From Psychrobacter sp. (GTDB lineage Bacteria > Pseudomonadota > Gammaproteobacteria > Pseudomonadales > Moraxellaceae): a stretch of DNA of 30,307 bases. The notes under the pieces are model-generated. The model was not told where the DNA came from, made no database searches, and worked only from the letters and a program-made list of their open reading frames with translations. Shown here one piece after another: positions 1-7,532 of this stretch. The stretch is from NCBI GenBank assembly GCA_029264635.1, contig JARIAA010000096.1, forward strand, positions 1-30,307. Direction: 5' to 3'. Made by a program: the position numbers and the translations under genes. Every line of letters starts with the position of its first letter. The first letter of the stretch is position 1.

Positions 1-35
1 CAAACACTAATGCCAACGAGACTGTCTCAATAAAC

Positions 36-1103
36 CTAGGTTGAGGGTTTAACGTTGATGTATGGTGCAGGTAAGTCCCAAATATAATATTTGCCGTCCT
101 CAACCAACTTAATTTGCTGACGAATGATGGCATTGTCTGGTACTTGCTGTTCAAGACGGCGTAGGCGATCTAACGCCTCGCCACGACGATCACTTAATAA
201 GTCAGACTGTGCTAAGCTTTGCTCAGCCTCGGTATAGCCAAGATTAACCGCTTTATCCAAGTACTTCTGACCTTCTTTAAAGCCGCCACCTTCTGAGAGC
301 ATCATGCCATACAAAAAGTTTGCCTCTCCGCTATCGGGCTTGGCTTTGATAGCACGATCTACGTATTGACCAGCACGTACCGCAAAGTCTGAGCCTAAGT
401 CTAAATTACGACCCATACCGTTTAATCTGGCAGCACGTAACAGTACTTCATAAGAGGCGTCAGGATCGTTCGCATAAGGCTCGATCCACTCAGCCATTAC
501 CTTGATCTTTTCGCGCGTATAGTGACGCTGCGTACGGTTTGGGAAGTTAGGTGGATAGTGACGCGCGTTAGGCGATACGTCTTCGATAAAATCATCTAGT
601 AAGCTGACATCGAGTTTATCTACACCACCTTTTGTCTGCGGAATAAGCTTTGTAGGTACAAAACTGATGTCGCTAATGCGCACTTGCGGTGCTGGAATAT
701 TGGTCAGCTGACCACGGCTGATGTCTACCCCAGTGCTGCTCATAGGTCCACGCTGGTAGACTTGTATCGCCCCAGTAGGTTTTTGAGTGACAGGTACTAC
801 CGGTGTAAATGGCGTTGACTGCACAGGCGTAGCAGCCGTTTGCGAAGTTGACTCTTGATCGCTTGCAGTTGCACCAGAGGCGTTGGGCTGTGCACTACCG
901 ATCGCTGTATTTGACTGAGCACGGCGGATAACGCGCTTGCTTGAATCAATCGCACTAGGGGCGCTGGCATTGACAGCAGCTTCAGCAGTGGCATCAGGGG
1001 TCGCTGCCATAACAGGCACTGAAAGTACCATCGTGCAGGCTGCTGCTAAGGCGGTCAAAGTAGCAAATTTGTGAGTTTTAGCGTGGCTTGTGGGTTGGCT
1101 CAT
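36..1103 (-). CDS. Secreted TPR-like repeat protein of unknown function
   Basis: A 355-residue protein with a clear Sec signal peptide (basic start, hydrophobic stretch about residues 14-31, likely cleavage after VMA at about residue 33). Residues 34 to about 115 are a low-complexity Ala/Thr/Ser/Gln/Pro stretch, probably a disordered linker. The second half (about 205-330) is helical, with repeats of the kind A-x-x-Y-x-x-x-A and GEANFLYGMMLSEGGG followed by KYLDKAVNLGYTEA, which resemble TPR/Sel1 helices. It should therefore be periplasmic or surface-exposed and act in protein contacts, but no substrate or pathway can be named. A weak ribosome site (AAGG, about 11 bases before the ATG) supports the start. 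It stands alone on the minus strand downstream of coq7 with a 289-base gap. A lipoprotein is excluded because there is no lipobox Cys. Confidence 0.8.
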   Translation of the reverse strand: MSQPTSHAKTHKFATLTALAAACTMVLSVPVMAATPDATAEAAVNASAPSAIDSSKRVIRRAQSNTAIGSAQPNASGATASDQESTSQTAATPVQSTPFTPVVPVTQKPTGAIQVYQRGPMSSTGVDISRGQLTNIPAPQVRISDISFVPTKLIPQTKGGVDKLDVSLLDDFIEDVSPNARHYPPNFPNRTQRHYTREKIKVMAEWIEPYANDPDASYEVLLRAARLNGMGRNLDLGSDFAVRAGQYVDRAIKAKPDSGEANFLYGMMLSEGGGFKEGQKYLDKAVNLGYTEAEQSLAQSDLLSDRRGEALDRLRRLEQQVPDNAIIRQQIKLVEDGKYYIWDLPAPYINVKPST

Positions 1104-1155
1104 GGCAATCGTTACCTTGGTTATTGATAAATTATTTTTGCTCTATCTTGTGCAA

Positions 1156-1167
1156 TGACTATAGTCA
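1156..1167. promoter_or_regulatory. 12-base perfect palindrome upstream of the TPR-like gene
   Basis: TGACTATAGTCA is a perfect 12-base palindrome 53 bases upstream of the minus-strand TPR-protein start. On the minus strand it contains TTGACT, which could be a -35 box; a -10 17 bases further (TAGAGC) is poor. It could be an operator or chance. The rest of this 289-base gap is A/T-rich and holds only a short 6-bp hairpin at 1259-1276. Confidence 0.25.
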
Positions 1168-1392
1168 ATACTGAATTAAATCGACACACTAGATTATAAT
1201 GTGAAACTGATGCAAATTTTTTATACCCTATCAAATTAACATCAAGCCTCTCAATAGCAGGATTGTTAAAAATCCTACAGGTTGTCTTCTGTCATCAAAA
1301 TCAGGGCAGCTAATAACCTAACGTTTCCTAATTATTCAGATTTTTATTAGCTACTTTGGTATAAATCTATTCTCTGTAACTGACTTATGTCT

Positions 1393-2037
1393 TTATAGAT
1401 GATAAGCGGTAGCTTTCATACGATTGGCCATCCAGCGCATAGTATGACGAATAGGGGGTGACAACGCTGCGCCGCCACTGTCCAAAGCAAGCTCTCGATG
1501 GTGCAATTCTTCAACATCCATCTGCGCCAATATCTCGCGTGAGCGCTTGTCTTGTGATGGCAGCTGACCAATATGATCTTGTAAGTGCTCACTCACTTGA
1601 GCTTCGGTCTCAGCGACAAAGCCCAAGCTAAATTCGTTTGAGATAGCACCAGCAACTGCCCCAAGACCGAACGACATCCCATACCATAATGGAGTAAAGA
1701 TACTGGGATGGCTGCCAAGCTCTTGCAAGCGAGTCTCACACCAAACCAGGTGATCTACTTCTTCCTCAGCTGACTGATGCATGGCTTGTTTTACGCCATT
1801 ATCTTTGGCACTAAAAGCCTGTCCGTGATAGAGCCCTTGCGCGCACACTTCACCAGTATGGTTGATACGCATAAGCCCCGCTACGTGGCGCGCCTCTGTA
1901 ATACTAAGCTCAGGAATAGTATCGTCACTCACAGGTAATGGACGGGTACTAGGGTTGGAATGGGGGACAACTGCCCGTAGCGCTTTGTCGACGCCAAGTA
2001 ATAAATGGTCTATCTTAGATAAGGGTCGCAGTGCCAT
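1393..2037 (-). CDS. coq7: 3-demethoxyubiquinol 3-hydroxylase (Coq7/UbiF-type di-iron enzyme)
   Basis: A 214-residue protein of the Coq7 family, the usual length for proteobacterial members. It performs the last ring hydroxylation in ubiquinone synthesis, converting demethoxyubiquinol to demethylubiquinol at the inner membrane face. The di-iron ligand set is visible in ferritin-like order: E63 (HTGEVCAQ), E93 with H96 (EEEVDH), E145 (AETEAQ), and the EELHH pair at 176-180. A Gly/Ala-rich hydrophobic helix near 120-140 fits the membrane-binding surface. A good ribosome site (AGGAG, 6 bases before the ATG) fixes the start. It lies between the MFS transporter (upstream, 154 bases) and the TPR-like gene (downstream), all on the minus strand; nothing in the neighbours belongs to quinone synthesis. 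Many gammaproteobacteria use the flavin enzyme UbiF instead, so this gene marks a Coq7-type pathway. Confidence 0.95.
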   Translation of the reverse strand: MALRPLSKIDHLLLGVDKALRAVVPHSNPSTRPLPVSDDTIPELSITEARHVAGLMRINHTGEVCAQGLYHGQAFSAKDNGVKQAMHQSAEEEVDHLVWCETRLQELGSHPSIFTPLWYGMSFGLGAVAGAISNEFSLGFVAETEAQVSEHLQDHIGQLPSQDKRSREILAQMDVEELHHRELALDSGGAALSPPIRHTMRWMANRMKATAYHL

Positions 2038-2191
2038 GATTAGCTCCTGATATTGCTATATTTTATGATTATCTGATTTTATTGATTACAATCTGGTTTC
2101 ATTTATTAAAATAACGACTCATCACTATAGCAAACAATCGAGATTATCGGCATGGAAAAATGCAACGAGTCATAAAACTTGTTACGCTGTA

Positions 2192-3532
2192 TCAATCTTG
2201 CCTGCTAAACGAATCATCATGAGTTTGCATGACGGCTTGGCCGACGTGTTTATTGAGCTTCTTATATAAAAATACGCCAAAGATAATGTTGAGTATGCCT
2301 GTCACTAAAAAGAGTTGTGGCAGCGACATCTGTAAGCTATTTAAAACTATGATAGCAAAGATGGCCGAGGTCACCATAAAAATAGCATTAAAAATGTTGT
2401 TGGCACCAACAATACGCGCACGATGGCTTTTGGGTGCATAGGCTTGCATAGAGGCATATAAAGGCACGATATACAAACCCCCACTAAATCCTAAAAAAAA
2501 TAAATCAGCAAATACACGCCAGCTGCCACGCACTTGAAATAAATCATTAATACCTAATAAGGTTTCAGCATTAATATCGATACTCAATCCTGACAAAGAA
2601 AAATAAAGGTCAATAGCAAAAATACTCAAGCCTGCAATACCAAAAGGTAGCAGACGTAAGCTGACCTGATTTTTAGTTAAAGATTTACATAATAATGAGC
2701 CAATAGAAACCCCAACAGAAAATAAGGTTAGTAGGAAAATAACGACAGATTCATCACCCTGCAAAATAACTTTGCTAAATTCAGGGGTTTGGGTTAAAAA
2801 AGTGGCGCCATAAAACCAAAACCAGCTATTACCCAAAATCACAAAGAATAAAAACGGCAAAGAGTATAAATAGCGTACCGTTGACATACTGGTCGTAAAG
2901 ATATTCCAGTTGATAGTGAGGTTGGGCTGCATCGCTGTCATGATTGGGATAAAACGTGCCGCCATATAACCCAATAGTGCCACCAACACAACCGTTGCAC
3001 TAATCCAATACAGCGACTGCGACAATTGTGTCAATACGCCTGCGATAATCATACCAAGTAAAATAGCAAGCGAGGTGCCCATCTGAAACAGACCATTGGC
3101 ACCGACAAGCTCATCTTCTCGCATCGCTTGTGGCAGATAAGCATACTTAATCGGTCCAAAAAACGTAGAGTGCGTACCCATCAAAAACAGAGCGACAAAC
3201 AATAGCGTATACCATTCGAACACAAAGCCCACCGCCGCAACCGCCATGATAACCAGCTCAAGTAGCTTTACAAAGCGGGTCAGTTTAGATTTTTCAAACT
3301 TATCAGCAATTTGTCCTGCCAGCGCAGAAAACAAAAAATAGGGCAAAATAAATAGCATCGCTGCCAAGTTATTTAAGATACTGACTTCCACACCGATTTG
3401 ACTGGCAGCGGTATAAGTTAGTACTAAGATAAGCGCTTGTTTAAAAATATTATCATTAAAGGCGCCCAAAAACTGGGTAAAAAACATAGCATTAAAGCGG
3501 CGGCGCTTAAACAACTGAAATTGATTTGCCAT
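2192..3532 (-). CDS. MFS transporter, lysophospholipid-transporter (LplT)-like
   Basis: A 446-residue integral membrane protein with about 12 hydrophobic segments. The N-terminus (RFNAMFFTQFLGAFNDNIFK) is characteristic of the LplT branch of the major facilitator superfamily, which flips lysophospholipids inward for re-acylation and is often fused or adjacent to the acyltransferase Aas. A cytoplasmic loop motif of the GxxADKF type (GQIADKFEKSK, near residue 75) is present between the second and third helices. No acyltransferase gene is adjacent, so the substrate is inferred from family only. A clear ribosome site (TAGGAG, 6 bases upstream) supports the ATG. The promoter must lie in the 512-base divergent region shared with tamA. 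An alternative reading is a general MFS permease of unknown substrate. Confidence 0.8.
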   Translation of the reverse strand: MANQFQLFKRRRFNAMFFTQFLGAFNDNIFKQALILVLTYTAASQIGVEVSILNNLAAMLFILPYFLFSALAGQIADKFEKSKLTRFVKLLELVIMAVAAVGFVFEWYTLLFVALFLMGTHSTFFGPIKYAYLPQAMREDELVGANGLFQMGTSLAILLGMIIAGVLTQLSQSLYWISATVVLVALLGYMAARFIPIMTAMQPNLTINWNIFTTSMSTVRYLYSLPFLFFVILGNSWFWFYGATFLTQTPEFSKVILQGDESVVIFLLTLFSVGVSIGSLLCKSLTKNQVSLRLLPFGIAGLSIFAIDLYFSLSGLSIDINAETLLGINDLFQVRGSWRVFADLFFLGFSGGLYIVPLYASMQAYAPKSHRARIVGANNIFNAIFMVTSAIFAIIVLNSLQMSLPQLFLVTGILNIIFGVFLYKKLNKHVGQAVMQTHDDSFSRQD

Positions 3533-3627
3533 GTGAACTCCTACAAGCGGCCGATATCTACTGCATAAAAGGGCGAAACATTAGCAGCCTAACGGGCTTT
3601 TGTATTATATAATTATCAATATTATCA

Positions 3628-3656
3628 AAAACCTATCAAAATATAAGATAGGTTTT
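3628..3656. repeat. 10-bp inverted repeat with 9-base loop
   Basis: AAAACCTATC and GATAGGTTTT flank a 9-base A/T spacer, and the plus strand continues ATCATTTTT. It could be a weak hairpin or an operator in the divergent region. Its position, about 100 bases upstream of the MFS gene start, makes a terminator for either gene unlikely. Confidence 0.45.
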
Positions 3657-3710
3657 ATCATTTTTAGACCGTATAATAGTAAGGCTTCGCCATAAATACA
3701 TGCGCTAGAT

Positions 3711-3744
3711 GCTATGATTTGCTAATTAACTAAGCTATGATTTG
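3711..3744. repeat. 11-base direct repeat, 23-base period
   Basis: GCTATGATTTG occurs exactly at 3711-3721 and again at 3734-3744, start-to-start 23 bases, about two helical turns. Such spacing suits a pair of regulator sites on one DNA face, but no known regulator motif is recognised. Confidence 0.35.
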
Positions 3745-4044
3745 TAAGTTTGACGGGGGTTTGTCAGCGCAGGTTATAGAAAAAACGGCGCATAGAGGTA
3801 TAGTGTGACTATGTAGCCTATTATCATTTAACCATTTATGATCTCATTAATAATGTCGATTAAGATTAAAGCGTTTATCAAATAAGAGGCGTGGCGTACA
3901 AAGCCCAACCGTTCAAAGCAGATGTATATCAGCTGCTAAGGACTATAAATAGTAATGTTAAGGTATTATAAGTACATTCACCAGCCCTTACGTGCGACGC
4001 CCGTCGTAGTATAAGTATGCCGTGTGAGACGATAGGATATAAGT

Positions 4045-7000
4045 ATGATCAGACCTCAGCCCTCGACGCTGCCGCACAACTTGTCAAAATTGCCGCGTGG
4101 CTGTTTTAATCGCTCAAAGCTCTTCACCGCGCTGGCTAGTACTTTATTTGGCGTTGGCGTGGTGACGCCTGTTATAGCCGCTGATGAGGGTAGCAATAAG
4201 ACAAATCCATCTGCTCAGTTTTCAAGTTTAGCCAAATATAACGCCCTTATGTCTGATGAAGACTCTGAACTTGACGCCGCTTTAGATGCCTTGCGCCTAA
4301 AAAAAGCCGTTGAACAAGGGATAATTGATCAATCCGTATTGGATGACTACAGAGAACAAAACTTAAGCGGGACGCTCAAAAAGGCTCTACCAACCCAACC
4401 TGTCAACGAAAATAACACAGATAAAAATAACTTAGATAATGCAAAAGTAGATAACCTGCAAACCAACGTCCCCGATGATAATTTGCTAAAAAAAGCAGCA
4501 GCCGTGCAGCAAGAAGGCTATCAGATGATGACGCCTGAACAAATTGAGCGTGAACTTGCGGCAGTAATGAATGATAACGGGCAAAACATTACTCAAGATA
4601 GTGCCCAAGGCAACAACACTATCGATAGTGATTTTGATCAACCTGTCGCGACTTTAGACAGTCGCGCGCCGCCCATTGGTCTCGACCCAAGTTTGGATGC
4701 CGCAAACTTGCCAGCACCGACCAATCTGGAAACATTGGGACGCACGCCAAGTAATGTTGAGCAGGCTAAAACGGCTGAAATCTTGTCGCGTCCGATAAAC
4801 GTTAGTGACGCGGTTAGTAGTGGCAATGGAGATAGCCGCGCGCAAACGCTGGCACAGCAAAAACGTGATCCAGTAATAGGCGCTGATAATACGATTGCTG
4901 ATGCTAAAGCCAAAGCCATTGCAGGTGAATTGCCTATTGAAGATAACACGGTAGCGCAGCAAGACGAGCAGCCAGAGGCGTTGAATCCTGATGATTACTT
5001 GCCTGAGTATCAGGCAGAATCTGAAACACAGGCTGTTAACAATAGCATCGTACAAGCCTCCAAACCATCAACGCGCGCACGTAACAGCAGTAATATCGTC
5101 AAGCGTTTGTACAACCGAGTATTCAATGGCGGGGTAATGGCACTGCCAAACGTAGAGACGACAGTTTATTTGCAGCAAATGAATACTGACAGTAATACGC
5201 CAACCTTAGTCAAAGCTGACGAAGATATACAGCCGATTAATAACATTAAAGCGGCACTTGACGATACAAACGTGCAGTCAGTCGCTGACTTTACCGCTGC
5301 CCTGCCACGTCTACGCCAAACTGCACTAGATGCCGCGCGTGCAGTTGGTTACTACGATGTTACCTTGCGTCTGCGTCAACCAACTGTCGATACCATTGAT
5401 GTCATTATCGAAAAATTGGGCGAACCTGTCATTGTAGATAGCCACATCGTCGATATTCGCGGCGAAGGTATTGAGCAGCGTGAATTCCAAGAACTGGGGG
5501 ACAACATGCCTCCAGAAGAGGGTGACATCTTTAATCACCGTGTTTATAAAAACAGCAAAGCCGCACTTGAGGCGTTAAGTAATACTTATGGTTATTTTGA
5601 CCAGTACTGGTTAAATAAATCAGTCGATATTATTTTACCAGATAATACAGCAGACGTATCACTGGTTTATAATACGGGCGATCGCTATAAGTTCGATGAG
5701 GTGGTGTTTTTTACCTACGATGAGGCGACCAATACTCTGACGCGAGATCCTGAAAAACTGCCCGTTGAGCTATCCTTATTAAAGCAATTGTTTAATTTTA
5801 AAGAAGGCGATCCATTCTATCGTCCTGCTATTACCAAGCTTGGTAATGATTTATCAGCGACGCGCTATTTTAATAGTGTCAACGTCGAGACCATTTTGCC
5901 ACCAGATGATCGTAGCGAAAGCGGCACTTTATCTTTTGATAACACGCCAATAGATGCTGATAATGATGGCATCATAGATGGCGATGTCGATACCATTGCC
6001 AATCCAGAGGACCGTATTGTCTCTGCTAACGATGGCGATATTGGTGAGTCAGCGGCGAATGCAAACAATGCTGCAAATAGTGTTGATGGTATCAATGATG
6101 CCCAAGATGACAACGTTAAAGGGAATGACAGTAATGTTAAGAGCGGTACTACTGTTGATGCAGCAGATGTCGCTCCTATTGAATTTGAAGTTGATCAAGA
6201 AACACAAGACAAACTTATGGCTATTAAACAAAAAGCTGAACGTTTGAGTAGTTTGCCAGATGACAGGGTACTTGACGAAAAAGAAAAAGAAAAATCCAAC
6301 AGCATTTTAGGCAAGATTAGTGACTCAATTAGCAATGTGGCCGAAAAAATATTTCCTGAAGAGGAAAGCGTACTTGCTGATGAGGACTTTGTCCCACCGA
6401 CGCTTGCAGGGCGCAAAACTCCAAAGGACGTACAAGAAAGCAAAAAAGTACCGCTATATGTCTTTGTCTCAGCCGATAAACCACGTGACGCGCAAGTAGG
6501 TATTGGTTATGGTACAGATACAGGGGTTCGAGCGACTGCTAAGATTGACTACAATTTAATCAACCGTCAAGGTTATCAGGCAGGGGCTGAAACTGAGGTC
6601 TCAAGAATCACTAAAAATGTCACGGTTTATGGCAGTCGTCCATGGAAGCACCCCCTTAATGATAAGTTAGAAGGCCGCGTTACTTATGAAGAAGAAGTGA
6701 TCGATCAAGGTGAAGGCAGTTTTGATTTGTCTACTAAAACTTTAAAGGCGGCCTTGGCGCGTAATATTCGCCGCGAAAGTGGCTGGAACCGCAGCTACTC
6801 TGTACGTTACCGCTTAGATGAGCTTGAGACTGGCGTTGATGAGACGAAGTTGGAAGATTTACCTGTCGAATTTACGTCCTCTAAGCCTAAACAAAGAGCA
6901 TTACTGTTCGGCTATGGTATAAACAAAACTGACGTTGACAGTGCGATCAATCCGACTCGCGGCATGCGCCAATACTATGCCATCGAAGCAGGGGCAGATA

Positions 7001-7479
7001 AAGCGTTTAGCGATACTGACCTGGCAATCATTCGAGCTGGTGTTAGCGGTATCTATAGCTTTGGCGATGCTAATAAACATCAAGTGCTCGGTAGTTTAAA
7101 CACCGGCTATATTTGGGCCGATGATTTTTATGAGGTCCCGTACAAACTGCGCTTCTTTGCTGGTGGGGATCAAAGTATCCGCGGCTATGACTATGAGAGC
7201 TTATCGCCATTAGAGAATGGTTATTTGACGGGCGGGCAAGTACTTGCAGTCGGTAGTGCTGAGTATAACTATGAATTTAAACCAGGCTTTCGCGGCGCGC
7301 TGTTCACTGATATTGGTAACGCTTATGACAAAAACTTCGATACGGAAACTAAAGTCGGTGTCGGTGTCGGTATTCGCTGGGCGTCGCCTGTCGGCGTTGT
7401 ACGTGTGGATGTAGCTGCTGGCGTGACAGAAGACAGTATTCCAATTAGACTGCACTTCTTTATCGGCTCACCTTTATAA
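4045..7479 (+). CDS. tamA: TamA-type outer-membrane protein (Omp85 family) with long N-terminal extension
   Basis: An outer-membrane barrel protein of the Omp85/BamA family. With TamB it forms a complex spanning the periplasm that is linked to barrel-protein insertion and, by recent work, phospholipid transport. The order is: signal peptide (about 1-45, ending VIAA-DE); a long acidic, Asn/Gln/Asp-rich region (about 47-370); three POTRA-like domains (about 380-460, 462-545 and 547-625); an acidic insert (about 626-800) containing a DADNDG-type Asp cluster at 637-649; and a C-terminal 16-strand-type barrel (about 802-1144). The barrel has the family's lid-loop motif SIRGYDYESL after FFAGGDQ and ends in an aromatic/hydrophobic strand. 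At 1144 residues it is about twice the length of E. coli TamA (577); the excess is the N-terminal region and the insert. It directly precedes tamB. The start is supported by AGGA about 8 bases upstream. Confidence 0.92.
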   Translation: MIRPQPSTLPHNLSKLPRGCFNRSKLFTALASTLFGVGVVTPVIAADEGSNKTNPSAQFSSLAKYNALMSDEDSELDAALDALRLKKAVEQGIIDQSVLDDYREQNLSGTLKKALPTQPVNENNTDKNNLDNAKVDNLQTNVPDDNLLKKAAAVQQEGYQMMTPEQIERELAAVMNDNGQNITQDSAQGNNTIDSDFDQPVATLDSRAPPIGLDPSLDAANLPAPTNLETLGRTPSNVEQAKTAEILSRPINVSDAVSSGNGDSRAQTLAQQKRDPVIGADNTIADAKAKAIAGELPIEDNTVAQQDEQPEALNPDDYLPEYQAESETQAVNNSIVQASKPSTRARNSSNIVKRLYNRVFNGGVMALPNVETTVYLQQMNTDSNTPTLVKADEDIQPINNIKAALDDTNVQSVADFTAALPRLRQTALDAARAVGYYDVTLRLRQPTVDTIDVIIEKLGEPVIVDSHIVDIRGEGIEQREFQELGDNMPPEEGDIFNHRVYKNSKAALEALSNTYGYFDQYWLNKSVDIILPDNTADVSLVYNTGDRYKFDEVVFFTYDEATNTLTRDPEKLPVELSLLKQLFNFKEGDPFYRPAITKLGNDLSATRYFNSVNVETILPPDDRSESGTLSFDNTPIDADNDGIIDGDVDTIANPEDRIVSANDGDIGESAANANNAANSVDGINDAQDDNVKGNDSNVKSGTTVDAADVAPIEFEVDQETQDKLMAIKQKAERLSSLPDDRVLDEKEKEKSNSILGKISDSISNVAEKIFPEEESVLADEDFVPPTLAGRKTPKDVQESKKVPLYVFVSADKPRDAQVGIGYGTDTGVRATAKIDYNLINRQGYQAGAETEVSRITKNVTVYGSRPWKHPLNDKLEGRVTYEEEVIDQGEGSFDLSTKTLKAALARNIRRESGWNRSYSVRYRLDELETGVDETKLEDLPVEFTSSKPKQRALLFGYGINKTDVDSAINPTRGMRQYYAIEAGADKAFSDTDLAIIRAGVSGIYSFGDANKHQVLGSLNTGYIWADDFYEVPYKLRFFAGGDQSIRGYDYESLSPLENGYLTGGQVLAVGSAEYNYEFKPGFRGALFTDIGNAYDKNFDTETKVGVGVGIRWASPVGVVRVDVAAGVTEDSIPIRLHFFIGSPL

Positions 7480-7532
7480 TACAGCCTTGTCTAGCAATTG
7501 CTGGTAACCATTTTTTAACGTAGTTGAGTGTC

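Larger units (their letters stand above)
3533..4044. other. 512-base divergent intergenic region (MFS transporter / tamA)
   Basis: No convincing ORF. It must carry promoters in both directions. Seen by eye: an inverted repeat at 3628-3656, an 11-base direct repeat at 3711-3721 and 3734-3744, a TATAAT at 3672-3677 on the plus strand without a good -35, and CGACG-CC-CGTCG at 3995-4006. tamA has an AGGA ribosome site about 8 bases before its ATG. No strong sigma-70 promoter with two good boxes stands out. Confidence 0.6.

Noticed and set aside
1259..1276. AGGATT/AATCCT hairpin as the coq7 terminator
   Set aside because: Only six pairs and no T-run on the minus strand.
4654..5055. A 133-codon minus-strand ORF inside tamA
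   Set aside because: It is antisense to a clear coding frame, its translation is Cys/Arg/Ile-rich and unlike a protein, and it has no ribosome site.
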